Shown piece after piece: positions 6,859 through 14,345 of a stretch of 20,277 bases of DNA. The DNA is from CAZGRP01 sp964527995 (GTDB lineage Bacteria > Zhuqueibacterota > Zhuqueibacteria > Oceanimicrobiales > CAZGRP01). The first letter of the stretch is position 1; each line of letters begins with the position of its first letter. Made by a program: the position numbers and the translations under genes. The stretch is from NCBI GenBank assembly GCA_964527995.1, contig CAZGRP010000071.1, positions 1-20,277 on the forward strand. The letters are read 5' to 3'. Below the pieces are notes generated by a model. That model ran no database searches and was not told the DNA's origin. It worked only from the letters and a program-made list of their open reading frames with translations.

Positions 6859-9465
6859 TTACAGATTCAGCCAGCGCGTCACCTTGACCAGGAGTACGTT
6901 GTCGCCCTCGGCTCCGAACAGCCGGCCAAAGTCGCGCCCGAAGTTGAAGCTGCTGTCCTCGCGAAAATCGGTGCGCTCTTGCGACCACACCAGAAAGACG
7001 ACCGAGCCGGGGTCGTACTCCCACCGAATCACCAGGTTCGAGCGGAACTGTTTGAAGTTGAAATCGGGCGAGCTGCTATAAGAGAAAGGCTGAAAGCGAT
7101 CTTCATACCGCTCAGCACGCGGCGCGATCACTTCTTTGAAATTCAAGTAGCGCCCGGCACTCAAGAACGGCATGCCGTAGAATTGCACCGATAGGTTTGG
7201 GGTGAGGGTATAGTTCAGGCGGGTCGTGAAGAAAACGGTCGTGCGCTTTAGCCGGGCGAGCACGTAATGCGTCCCGGCCTCATCCTCGACCGTATCCACG
7301 TACTGCAGGTCATCGGTTCCCGGCATGATGCCGGCCGACAGTGAGAATTTGAGTTGACTGGTAGGCCGCAGGGTGAATCCCGGCTGGATCCGGTACTGCC
7401 AGAAGCCCGGATCGTTGCGGGTGAAGCCACCATTGAGTCTAAGCTGAAACGGTTTGCGACTGTCGCTGCTGAAGTAGAACCACGTGTTGATCCGGCGGGG
7501 CCGCAATACGCCAGGTCCACCTCGCAACATGGACGTGCTCAGCCCCTGCAATTCCAAGTTTACCCCAAAACCACCGGACCAGTAGTTCAACAGGCGGAAG
7601 TTGACGTTGATGTTGCCGCCCCTGGCAATCGGCTCACCTCCATAGGTCCACCCGTCCCACGCGTTGAAATTGATTCCATAATCCCGCAGCACAGGTCCCG
7701 GTTTGTATTCGCGATAGCCGATCCACAAGAACCCGAGGGCGTAATCCGCCTCCCGCAGGAACCCGAGATCGTTGACCTCGAAGCCAGGGCTGCGTGTGAC
7801 GCCCCCCAGGCCAAAGCGCCAATGACCACCCGACATTTTTCCAAACATGAAACTCCCCCCGAAACCCGAAAGAGACGTCCGATTCGGATCGTACCGCAGG
7901 TGGCTGGCGTCCGGCCGCTGGAAATAGTGGACGGAGGAGGTCTGCGTCCTTTGTAAGGCCTCTTTCTTGCCCGTGATATAGCTTCCGGCTAATGTGGCCT
8001 GAAGAAAGTAGGTGTTGCCACGCCAGCGATGGTTGAAGTCGAGGCCACCGCTCCAGGCGGCGCGATGAAGCTTGCTGAAGTTGGCGTGCGACACGTCACG
8101 ATATGCGTTTGTGACGATGGCGCCGAAGGTTGTACGCCCTTCGTTGAGGTCTTTGCGCAGCCGGGCCACCGCGTAGTTGGCTGCCGGCTCGATGGGCTCC
8201 TTCCAGCGTTGGCCGCTCAGATCTACCACTTCATACTCCTTCGCCGTCACCGCTTCCAGCATTCCCACAGACCAGCCGCTCGCCGTTCGGCCAGACAGCT
8301 TGGTTGCACCCAGAATCGTCGTGGACATGGGACGATCGGTGTAGGCCCCTCCGGGAACACTCGGATAGACTTGTGGCGAGCGACCGATCCGGCGGGAGTA
8401 GAAAAGCGACTCATTCCCGAGATCGCCGTCGCCGACGCCGATGCCAAAACGGAAGATGTTGCTGCCCTCGATGAAGAACGGCCTTTTCTCCTCGAAGAAC
8501 GTCTCGAAGGCCGTCAAATTAAGGACGGAAGGATCGGCTTCGACCTGTCCGAAGTCCGGGTTCAAAGTGGCATCGAGGGTGAGGTTGCTGGTCGGGCTAT
8601 ACTTCACGTCAACGCCACCGGAGAGGCGGTAATTCGGTCCACTGCGAAACGGATTGCCCTGTTCAACCGGCATGTAGTCCGCCGAGCTGACGCTGTAGGG
8701 CACCACCTGCAGGCGGCGCGGCGACGGGATTCCTTCCAAGCCCTCCAGCAGTCCGAACAGGGAGACCATTTGGGCTGCGTCTCTCGGTACCGGACTCCAG
8801 AAGTCTACTTCGTTCAGGTGGTTGATTTGCCGCGCCACCTGGAACCCCCAGGTCATTTTTGAGCTTGTAGGGAACCGGAGCTGGCTGAACGGAATGGCGA
8901 ACTCGGCGCTCCAACCCAGGGAATCGACCCCTATGGCCACATCCCATACAGCATTCCAGTTGGGGTCGCTGTCTGTATCGTTGGACCAGTACGCGTCCTG
9001 CTTCACACCAGCCGCATTGACGCCGAACACGTAGGCCGTGCGGCGGTCCAGGTCGGTATCAAAGCCGATATAAATCCAGTCGCTCGGGGAGTCCGCATCG
9101 CGACGGGTCAACAAGCCACGAATCAACTTCGGGTCGGACTCGTAGGCACGCACGGCGACATAGATGGCGTTGTCATCGTAGGCAACCTGAGCGACCGTTT
9201 GCTCGCTTGCTGGGGCGCCGTCTTTGGGCTCGTTCTGGATGAACTCATCCACTTTGGGAGCACGCTGCCAGGCCGGGTCATCGAGGATGCCGTCAATCCG
9301 GACCTCCGCACGTCGGACACGGATTGCCTGCAACACCTTCTCCTTCCCGTTCGCCGAGAAGTCGGCTCCGGAGCGGCGGATCCCCTGTGGCTGTCCCCAT
9401 ACCATCGCGGGCAGAATAAACAGTACGACAGCGGCACAACTTCGAATCCTTGTTGACCGGCCCAT
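6859..9465 (-). CDS. Secreted CBM9-like/DUF5916 beta-barrel protein
   Basis: An 868-residue exported protein. A signal peptide covers about residues 1-24 (charged start, then AAVVLFILPAMVWG). Residues about 52-235 match the CBM9-like fold placed in front of DUF5916: VRIDGILDDPAW, then YDDNAIYVAVRAYESDP, FDTDLDRRTAYVFGVN and WSAEFAIPFSQLRF. Residues about 250-868 are the DUF5916 region, with the typical LNLTAFETFFEEKRPFFIEG segment near 315-335 and many alternating beta strands, ending in RWLNL as outer-membrane barrels often do. The function of the family is not settled; carbohydrate or peptide binding at the cell surface is a guess. The frame stays open 71 codons further upstream, but the ATG at 9465 is preferred because GAGGAGGAAAG precedes it and the signal peptide begins there. 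Confidence 0.9.
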   Translation of the reverse strand: MGRSTRIRSCAAVVLFILPAMVWGQPQGIRRSGADFSANGKEKVLQAIRVRRAEVRIDGILDDPAWQRAPKVDEFIQNEPKDGAPASEQTVAQVAYDDNAIYVAVRAYESDPKLIRGLLTRRDADSPSDWIYIGFDTDLDRRTAYVFGVNAAGVKQDAYWSNDTDSDPNWNAVWDVAIGVDSLGWSAEFAIPFSQLRFPTSSKMTWGFQVARQINHLNEVDFWSPVPRDAAQMVSLFGLLEGLEGIPSPRRLQVVPYSVSSADYMPVEQGNPFRSGPNYRLSGGVDVKYSPTSNLTLDATLNPDFGQVEADPSVLNLTAFETFFEEKRPFFIEGSNIFRFGIGVGDGDLGNESLFYSRRIGRSPQVYPSVPGGAYTDRPMSTTILGATKLSGRTASGWSVGMLEAVTAKEYEVVDLSGQRWKEPIEPAANYAVARLRKDLNEGRTTFGAIVTNAYRDVSHANFSKLHRAAWSGGLDFNHRWRGNTYFLQATLAGSYITGKKEALQRTQTSSVHYFQRPDASHLRYDPNRTSLSGFGGSFMFGKMSGGHWRFGLGGVTRSPGFEVNDLGFLREADYALGFLWIGYREYKPGPVLRDYGINFNAWDGWTYGGEPIARGGNINVNFRLLNYWSGGFGVNLELQGLSTSMLRGGPGVLRPRRINTWFYFSSDSRKPFQLRLNGGFTRNDPGFWQYRIQPGFTLRPTSQLKFSLSAGIMPGTDDLQYVDTVEDEAGTHYVLARLKRTTVFFTTRLNYTLTPNLSVQFYGMPFLSAGRYLNFKEVIAPRAERYEDRFQPFSYSSSPDFNFKQFRSNLVIRWEYDPGSVVFLVWSQERTDFREDSSFNFGRDFGRLFGAEGDNVLLVKVTRWLNL

Positions 9466-9647
9466 CAACTTTCCTCCTCGTTGCAGTGGCGGCGCAGGTG
9501 CTCCAAGATTCGAGTTTGTGGAATCGGCGCGTTGAAGGTCACTCGTTGCAGTGCACAGACCTTTGTTCGCCCGGTGCTCAAATGGCCCTTGCGAGTGGGA
9601 CCGACGTAATAGACGGGACAAAGATCGAAAAGGTTGTGGCAGGATTG

Positions 9648-9830
9648 AAAAAAACTTGTGGAAAGGGGGCTGGGGCATCGAGCCGGCAGGGCGAGCGGCC
9701 TATGCGCGAACGGCCAACTCTGATGGAGTCGGCCGTCGCGGCGAAGCTTTCTCAAATGGCTCTAGCTGGATTGCTACAGAGGTTGAGTCACCCTGTCTGG
9801 AACAGCAATCTTGCGCGAAAACTTTGTCGA
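9648..9830 (-). ncRNA. Candidate structured RNA or long leader before the DUF5916 gene
   Basis: No protein is evident in the 569 bp between rpsU and the DUF5916 gene. Reading leftward after a promoter candidate there are two strong hairpins. In 9769-9810, GATTGCT/AGCAATC closes a second CAG-AC-AGG/CCTCTG stem. In 9706-9739 a 13-bp stem has one G-U pair and one bulged base, and a 7-nt loop. The G-U pair would be an A-C mismatch in the opposite-strand transcript, which favours leftward transcription. A T7 run (9648-9654) follows, but without a strong hairpin directly before it. This could be a small RNA or an attenuator-type leader. Confidence 0.4.
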
Positions 9831-9836
9831 GCAAAG

Positions 9837-9865
9837 ACTAGACTTCGTCCAAAAACTGTGGTCAA
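9837..9865 (-). promoter_or_regulatory. Promoter candidate, leftward
   Basis: On the minus strand a TTGACC -35 box (9860-9865), a 17-bp spacer and a TCTAGT -10 box (9837-9842) precede the structured segment 9648-9830. The -35 matches five of six consensus bases and the -10 four of six. It would serve the candidate RNA and perhaps, by readthrough, the DUF5916 gene 370 bp further on. Confidence 0.45.
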
Positions 9866-9900
9866 CGAAAGGTCAAAGCGGAACAAGTCAGTACCGTGCG

Positions 9901-9920
9901 GAGAAACGTCTGCGTTTCCC
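9901..9920 (-). other. Hairpin downstream of rpsU
   Basis: On the minus strand GGGAAACG-CAGA-CGTTTCTC forms an 8-bp stem with one G-U pair and a 4-nt loop, 115 bp after the rpsU stop. The opposite strand would have an A-C mismatch at that pair, so a leftward RNA is the better reading. It lacks a T-run; it may mark the 3' end of the rpsU message after trimming. Confidence 0.4.
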
Positions 9921-10034
9921 ACTGCGTGTTCATACTGAAAACAGCTTGCGTTTGCCAATTGCATTCGTCTCGCCTGGGGTGCCTCGTAGACAGATATCGT
10001 TTTCCGAAGAGCCGAACGTGCGGTTATGAAGTGA

Positions 10035-10214
10035 TTAGTGCCGCCGGTGACGGCGGGCAGCACGGCGCTTGGCGATTTTCTTTTTCTCGCTGGGCTTCAT
10101 GTAGTAGCTGGCTCGCCTCACAGCCTTCCGAATGCCAGCCCGCTGCACTTTTTGCCGAAAGCGCCGCAAAGCAGTATCGATCGATTCGCCTTTCCTTACC
10201 AGAGTTCCAACCAT
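10035..10214 (-). CDS. rpsU: 30S ribosomal protein S21
   Basis: A 59-residue, very basic protein with the bS21 pattern: VRKGESIDTALRRF, KAVRRASYYMKPSEKKK and a tail rich in arginine (AARRHRRH). bS21 sits on the small-subunit platform near the anti-Shine-Dalgarno end of 16S rRNA and helps initiation. It is slightly shorter than the 71-residue Escherichia coli protein. The frame is open further upstream, but the ATG at 10214 is chosen because GGAGGT lies 8 nt before it and the protein aligns with the family from there. A promoter at 10518-10546 followed by an intrinsic terminator at 10367-10404 lies upstream, so its message may be controlled by attenuation. Confidence 0.95.
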   Translation of the reverse strand: MVGTLVRKGESIDTALRRFRQKVQRAGIRKAVRRASYYMKPSEKKKIAKRRAARRHRRH

Positions 10215-10366
10215 TTGCCATGACCTCCATGTTTGTCGGCGCTCTCTGCCGGTGGCATGACGAATCCCCACTCTTGGCTGCGGAGGCCCCGTTTGTGTCA
10301 GTGCAGCGACTTGCAACACAGGTCTCAGCTTCCACGGCATCGGCGGCCGAGCGATTCAATCCAAGC

Positions 10367-10404
10367 AAAAAAAAATCGCAAAACCAGCGCCAGTTTTGCG
10401 ATTT
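10367..10404 (-). terminator. Strong intrinsic terminator, leftward
   Basis: A perfect 12-bp stem AAATCGCAAAAC/GTTTTGCGATTT (arms 10373-10384 and 10393-10404, 8-nt loop) runs into nine consecutive T on the minus strand (10367-10375). It would end leftward transcripts coming from the reductase gene or from the promoter at 10518-10546, 153 bp before the rpsU start. Confidence 0.88.
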
Positions 10405-10511
10405 GGTCGTGTGATCGGCTCGTTCAGAGCCTGGCCCAGACGGCGGGCCTTTGCGGGCCCATAGCCTGTGGGCCTATTTTGAATCACAATCCAATCTACC
10501 GACACATGGCT
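10367..10511 (-). ncRNA. Candidate small RNA or rpsU leader attenuator
   Basis: A consensus-like promoter and an intrinsic terminator bracket about 145 nt without a gene. The predicted transcript is structured. TGTGAT/ATCACA (10483-10488 with 10410-10415) encloses GGCCCA-TAGCCTG-TGGGCC (10456-10474, read here on the plus strand) and GGCTC-GTTCA-GAGCC (10417-10431). Extra GGGCC/GGCCC runs allow mutually exclusive foldings. It does not contain the SRP RNA core or a tRNA T-arm. Either it is a free-standing small RNA, or it is the leader of rpsU with readthrough control, since I see no second promoter before rpsU. Confidence 0.55.
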
Positions 10512-10517
10512 TTATAT

Positions 10518-10546
10518 ATCTTACCAATCCTGCGCACCAAAGTCAA
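10518..10546 (-). promoter_or_regulatory. Sigma70-type promoter, leftward, upstream of rpsU
   Basis: On the minus strand TTGACT (10541-10546), a 17-bp spacer and TAAGAT (10518-10523) form a good housekeeping promoter just after the stop of the reductase gene. The start of transcription should be near 10511. The next leftward items are the structured segment, its terminator and rpsU. Confidence 0.75.
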
Positions 10547-10561
10547 CAGGTATTCCGCTTT

Positions 10562-11359
10562 TCAGCCGACAATGTCCTCACCGCCGTCCACGTGGATGAC
10601 ATTTCCGGTCATCCAGTAGGTGTCGCTGTGGCAGAGCACCGAAATGGCCCTGGCGATATCTTCCGGACGCGTCAGCCGGCCGCTGGGATTGCGTTCGCTG
10701 GCGAGTTCGAGCATCTTCTCGTTGCCCGGAATCTTGCGGAGCGCCGGCGTATCGGTGACACCGGCCAGAATGGCGTTGGCCGTGATGCCCCGCGGTGCCA
10801 GTTCCAGGGCGAGCTGGCGGATATGCGATTCGAGCGCCGCCTTCGCCGCCGACACAGCTCCATAGGTCGGCCACACGCGCGAGCCGCCGGAGCTGGTCAT
10901 GGCGTAGATGCGCCCTCCTTCCCTCATGAGCCCGTGCTGCAACAGACCCTGCACCCAGTACACCAGGCTGTGGGCCATGACATCAAGCGTCATGTCCATC
11001 TGGGCTGGAGTCACCGCGCCCTTTGGGTTCTCGCTTATGAACGGCTTCAATGTGCCGAAGGCCAGAGAGTGCATCAGCACTCGCACCTGGCCGCCCGTTT
11101 CTTCTGCCTTCTCTTTCATCCTCTGAAGCGCTTCGCTGCGTTTCTCGGCGTCGGAGGCATTCATGTTGAAGAAAACCGCCTGCCTTCCCTGAGCTTCGAT
11201 TCCGCCGACGATACGCTCAACATTGGCCATGGTGGCCTTGCGATCGAGATGGACGCCGAAGATGTGGAATCCGGTCCTGGCTAGCTGAATCGCCGTAGCT
11301 CCCCCGAAACCGCTCGATGCCCCCAAAATCAACGCCCAGTCGTGGTGATCTGTTGTCAA
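10562..11359 (-). CDS. FabL-like enoyl-ACP reductase / SDR oxidoreductase
   Basis: A 265-residue Rossmann-fold short-chain dehydrogenase. The nucleotide-binding loop is of the classical type (GASSGFG, 13-19). The active-site pair is Y166 and K173, a Y-x6-K spacing, and MHSLAFG (96-102) resembles the enoyl-reductase strand. That combination is typical of FabL, the NADPH-dependent enoyl-ACP reductase of fatty acid elongation, rather than FabI, whose glycine motif differs. Ordinary SDRs use Y-x3-K. The C-terminal HVDGG motif near 256-260 is normal for SDRs. The start is a TTG at 11359, with GGAGGAAAG close upstream and no later in-frame Met before the glycine motif. It probably forms its own transcript, ended by the terminator at 10367-10404. 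Function as the essential reductase is inferred. Confidence 0.9.
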   Translation of the reverse strand: MTTDHHDWALILGASSGFGGATAIQLARTGFHIFGVHLDRKATMANVERIVGGIEAQGRQAVFFNMNASDAEKRSEALQRMKEKAEETGGQVRVLMHSLAFGTLKPFISENPKGAVTPAQMDMTLDVMAHSLVYWVQGLLQHGLMREGGRIYAMTSSGGSRVWPTYGAVSAAKAALESHIRQLALELAPRGITANAILAGVTDTPALRKIPGNEKMLELASERNPSGRLTRPEDIARAISVLCHSDTYWMTGNVIHVDGGEDIVG

Positions 11360-11724
11360 CTTTCCTCCTCCCTCGAATGCGGTTCAAGAACTATGTGGAA
11401 AGATCAGGCACAAAATAACCACCGCCGCCGGAAGATGCAAGCAGAATCTCCTTCGCAGAGACGCTGGCATGCCCAGACTTCCCTCCATCCGTGCACCCGG
11501 TCCGTCAGACCCGACAGACCCGACGTGCCCTCGTGGCAGTGCGTTGTCATCGCAGGAGCAAGCGCAATCCATTGAATAAACTTCTTTTCTGCCTGGGAAC
11601 GGCGGGGAACCGGCCGGGTGAGAAGGTGGTAGATTTGAACGGAGCCTGGCAACGACAGCGATCGCGCAGTCAGAGATAGCAGAGCGTGTTCTTTGGACTC
11701 CCCTGGAACAACGACGGAGGTAAG
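11360..11724. other. Intergenic region between divergent genes
   Basis: This 365-bp stretch separates the leftward reductase from the rightward GWxTD gene, so both promoters should lie here, but I find no box pair close to consensus in either direction. A perfect 9-bp tandem duplication, CAGACCCGA twice, occupies 11506-11523. The Shine-Dalgarno sites of both flanking genes lie at the edges. No convincing small gene or RNA is visible. Confidence 0.5.
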
Positions 11725-13377
11725 ATGAACAGTCTGTTGCTACTGACTTGCGTTTCCCTCCTGACACTGCAGAGCCGCACCGCTGGCGATTCGGCGGCCT
11801 ACCATATCGAGCTGGCTCGGGAGGCCGCTCTCCAGAACCGCACCGCCGAAGCCACGGCACAGTTCTACGAGGCGCTGCGGTTTCCGCTCTCGGACTCCTT
11901 GCTGACCCGCCTCTACTGGGACCTGCGTGACATCATGACATCCGAAGAAGAGGCGAAGTGGCGAGATATCCCCGATAAAAACACCTTCCTCGCTCGCTTC
12001 TGGCAACGACGGGACCCAACACCGGCAACACCGGAAAATGAGCGCCTGGCCGAACATTTCCGTCGTCTCGCAGAGGCCCGCAAACGCTTCCCCTCGAGCG
12101 TGGATCCACGGGGGTATGATGACCGCGGGATGATCTACGTGCGCTACGGCCCACCCGACGATTCGTACGTCGATCCCGGCGGCGATGTCACCCTGCCCAA
12201 TGAGTCGTGGGTCTACCACCGGCTGGGGGAAGCCACCTTCGACTTTATCGAAATCGGCGGACGCTATCGTCTGGAGCCAGATCTCAGGAAGGCCATTGTC
12301 GAAGAGGCCACCACAACGCGGCGGCTCTGGCAGATACTGAAGCTCTACGACGACCGCTCCGACCTGAGCATCAACTACCAGAAGGTGCGGGCCGAGCTGC
12401 GGCTGCTGGCCGACAACCCCGAACTCCAGGGGATGCCGTCAGCCCTCCGGCATCGCATGAACCAGGCAGTCGACAGCTACACCGATCAGATCGAAAACCA
12501 GCAGAAGCAGCTTCCAAAAGCCGCCGGCAGCTTCAAGTTGCAGGCCTCGCCGCTTCTCTACACCGTGGCTGCCGCCACGTTTCGAGGCGACGACGGAAAG
12601 ACGAGGCTGGAGATCTACTATGGCCTGCCGCTGAGCGAACTCAAGATCGCCACCGACACTGACGACGACACCGGCCCGGTGCTCCAGAGCTATATCAACG
12701 TGATGACGCCGACGTACGACGTCGTCTTCCGCGACAAAAAGGAGCAACCGCTGGACCCACTGGCCGTGCGCCGCGGTCTGAGCTATGTGGGACAATTCAC
12801 CACTTTTCTGGCACCCGACACCTATCGAGTCGCCATCGAACTGATTTCACCCTCCACTCACCAGAGAGGACACTTCCTTCTGACACTGCCGCTGCCCGAT
12901 TATGGCCGCCGCAAGCCCGGGTTGAGTGATATTGAGCTCGCCACTCAGGTAAAACCGGCCGCCAGGGTCGCTCTGACCCGGCCCGGCTTCATCAAACACG
13001 GACTGTGGGTAGAGCCCTATCCCTTCCGCGCCATCCCACAGGATCAGAAGCTGATGATCTACTACGAGATCTACGGCCTCACGCCTGACCATGATGGTGC
13101 AACCCATTACCGCGTCGCCTACGAGGTGCGTAGCCGGCAGCGCAAGAAGGGCCTCGCGGGAGTACTCAAGTCCATCAGCCCATTCGGTCGCAAGGGTGCT
13201 GCCATCGCCACCAGCTTCGATCTCTTCGGCGACAAACCCGACTCCTACGAATACCTTGCCTTGGATATCCATTCTCTGTCGCCCGGCTCTTACACGCTCG
13301 TGCTGCAAGTGACCGACCTTGTCGCCGGAGGGAAAGCCACCTCCACTTTGCGATTCCGCGTACTGAAAGCAAAATAA
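11725..13377 (+). CDS. Secreted GWxTD domain protein
   Basis: A 550-residue protein with an N-terminal hydrophobic segment (MNSLLLLTCVSLLTLQ) that looks like a signal peptide, then a short helical region with a repeat-like AEATAQFYEAL segment. The GWxTD-type domain follows: FWQRRDPTP around 92-100, NERLAEHFRR, YDDRG at 131-135 and RYGPPDD at 140-146. The C-terminal beta-rich half has VEPYPFR and YYEIYGL, matching the same places in the protein at 1-2055, of which it is a paralogue lacking the TPR array. GGAGG at 11716-11720 supports the ATG at 11725. Export to the envelope is likely; biochemical function is unknown. It converges with the HAD gene, with 33 bp between their stops. Confidence 0.9.
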   Translation: MNSLLLLTCVSLLTLQSRTAGDSAAYHIELAREAALQNRTAEATAQFYEALRFPLSDSLLTRLYWDLRDIMTSEEEAKWRDIPDKNTFLARFWQRRDPTPATPENERLAEHFRRLAEARKRFPSSVDPRGYDDRGMIYVRYGPPDDSYVDPGGDVTLPNESWVYHRLGEATFDFIEIGGRYRLEPDLRKAIVEEATTTRRLWQILKLYDDRSDLSINYQKVRAELRLLADNPELQGMPSALRHRMNQAVDSYTDQIENQQKQLPKAAGSFKLQASPLLYTVAAATFRGDDGKTRLEIYYGLPLSELKIATDTDDDTGPVLQSYINVMTPTYDVVFRDKKEQPLDPLAVRRGLSYVGQFTTFLAPDTYRVAIELISPSTHQRGHFLLTLPLPDYGRRKPGLSDIELATQVKPAARVALTRPGFIKHGLWVEPYPFRAIPQDQKLMIYYEIYGLTPDHDGATHYRVAYEVRSRQRKKGLAGVLKSISPFGRKGAAIATSFDLFGDKPDSYEYLALDIHSLSPGSYTLVLQVTDLVAGGKATSTLRFRVLKAK

Positions 13378-13410
13378 AGTTGCCGCCTGCCGGGCGTGCG
13401 TTGTGGCACC

Positions 13411-14082
13411 CTACGGCGTCCTTCCTTCCCCCTCTTGCTCCCCGAAAAGGCGCACCAGGTCGGCCGGCGCATGCGCCACAAAGTCGGGCTCGACGCCTTG
13501 CAAATCCCCCTGCGCGCGGAATCCCCAGGAAACCCAGCAGGTCCACACTCCGGCCTGGCGACCGGCTACGACATCTCCCTTGCTGTCACCGATCATGGCT
13601 GTTCGCTTCGGGGAAACGTGCAGCCGCTCCATGACCTCCAGAAGCGGCAGCGGTGACGGTTTCATCTCCTGAACCGCGTCGCCGCCGAGGATGACCGGGA
13701 ATAGCTGGCGTACGTCCAGTCCCGCCAGAATGCGTTCGGCGAATGCCGTCGGCTTGTTCGTTACCACGGCCATGCGCCGGTCTTTCAGTTGAGACAAAGC
13801 TTCGCGGATCCCCGGATAGAGCACAGAGTGATCGAGGAGATGCTCCGAGTAACACCTCCGAAACGCCTCCACCGCTTCCGCGATGAAGTCGGCATCAGCA
13901 TCTGGAATGGCTCGCTCCATGAGCTTGTGGATCCCGTCCCCCACGTACCGTACGACGGTTTCCTGGGAGAGCGGCGGCCGGTGATAGCGCACCAGTGTCT
14001 GGTTAACGCAGAAGGTCAGGTCCTGGCGCGAATCGACAAGGGTGCCGTCTAGGTCAAAAATCAGCAGATCTACCTGTGGCAT
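13411..14082 (-). CDS. gph: HAD-family phosphoglycolate phosphatase-like enzyme
   Basis: A 223-residue cytoplasmic HAD hydrolase. Motif I is FDLDGTLVDS with nucleophile D10 and acid D12, motif II is VVTNKPT near 106-112, the lysine of motif III is K141 in EMKPSP, and motif IV is IGDSKGD with D166 and D170. An alpha-helical cap lies between motif I and motif II, as in phosphoglycolate phosphatase, which clears 2-phosphoglycolate formed during DNA repair or oxygenation. Related enzymes with other phosphate esters cannot be excluded, so the symbol is provisional. The ATG at 14082 has AGAGGAGA upstream and starts exactly at the first strand; an in-frame extension of 29 codons looks non-coding. 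Confidence 0.88.
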   Translation of the reverse strand: MPQVDLLIFDLDGTLVDSRQDLTFCVNQTLVRYHRPPLSQETVVRYVGDGIHKLMERAIPDADADFIAEAVEAFRRCYSEHLLDHSVLYPGIREALSQLKDRRMAVVTNKPTAFAERILAGLDVRQLFPVILGGDAVQEMKPSPLPLLEVMERLHVSPKRTAMIGDSKGDVVAGRQAGVWTCWVSWGFRAQGDLQGVEPDFVAHAPADLVRLFGEQEGEGRTP

Positions 14083-14117
14083 GCTTTCTCCTCTTGATTG
14101 GCAGTGCGTGACCAGGG

Positions 14118-14146
14118 AAGATACGCCACTCACTGCCCTGACGCAA
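14118..14146 (-). promoter_or_regulatory. Promoter candidate for the HAD gene
   Basis: On the minus strand TTGCGT (14141-14146), a 17-bp spacer and TATCTT (14118-14123) lie 35 bp before the start codon. The spacing is ideal but the -35 box is weak. It is back to back with the argC promoter, about 160 bp away. Confidence 0.45.
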
Positions 14147-14172
14147 GGAAAAACCAAACTCGCCTTCACCTC

Positions 14173-14233
14173 GTCGGCTTGCGGCCGACTCCAGGTTCGA
14201 GGCCTGAATCCATTTCGGGGTGAAGCCGAATGG
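14173..14233. repeat. Two hairpins between the HAD and argC promoters
   Basis: GTCGGC-TTGCG-GCCGAC (14173-14189) is a perfect 6-bp stem. CCA-T-TTCGG...CCGAA-TGG (14210-14233) is an 8-bp stem with one bulged T. Neither has a T-run and both lie upstream of the argC promoter and of the HAD -35 box, outside either predicted transcript. Role unknown. Confidence 0.4.
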
Positions 14234-14308
14234 GTCTCCCGCCTCCCAATTGGCTGAAAAGCGGCGGCGCCACCGGCTTCCCCCAGCCGAAATTCGACAA
14301 AAATTTGC

Positions 14309-14337
14309 TTGCATGTTTATACGGGATCGTGTATATT
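14309..14337 (+). promoter_or_regulatory. Promoter of the arginine operon, probably leaderless
   Basis: TTGCAT (14309-14314), a 17-bp spacer and TATATT (14332-14337) form a good sigma70-type promoter. The predicted first base of the transcript is 14344-14346, essentially the A of the argC ATG at 14346. No Shine-Dalgarno sequence precedes argC, which fits a leaderless message. Confidence 0.7.
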
Positions 14338-14342
14338 CATGC
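14311..14342. promoter_or_regulatory. Inverted repeat over the argC promoter, candidate ArgR operator
   Basis: GCATGTTTATAC (14311-14322) and GTATATTCATGC (14331-14342) are inverted repeats agreeing at 10 of 12 positions, with 8 bp between them. They cover the -10 box and part of the -35 box, where a bound repressor would block RNA polymerase. The AT-rich TATATTCAT arm resembles the half-sites of ARG boxes (TGAAT...ATTCA), though not the standard spacing. argR is the last gene of the same cluster. Assignment to ArgR is inference. Confidence 0.55.
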
Positions 14343-14345
14343 CCC

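Noticed and set aside
8029..8862. A 277-codon plus-strand frame inside the DUF5916 gene
   Set aside because: Shadow of the minus-strand gene, with no ribosome site and no domain.
9466..9678. N-terminal extension of the DUF5916 protein by 71 codons
   Set aside because: It would bury the signal peptide and the strong Shine-Dalgarno site; ATG at 9465 explains the protein.
10451..11284. A 277-codon plus-strand frame opposite the reductase
   Set aside because: It overlaps a well-supported SDR gene and crosses the promoter and RNA segment; the product is low-complexity and unlike any family.
11630..11650. GTTCAAATC on the minus strand, like a tRNA T-loop
   Set aside because: The flanking bases do not pair into a 5-bp stem and no other arm is present.
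14191..14206. tRNA-like T-arm (CCAGG-TTCGAGG-CCTG)
   Set aside because: No matching acceptor, D or anticodon arms can be placed around it on either strand.
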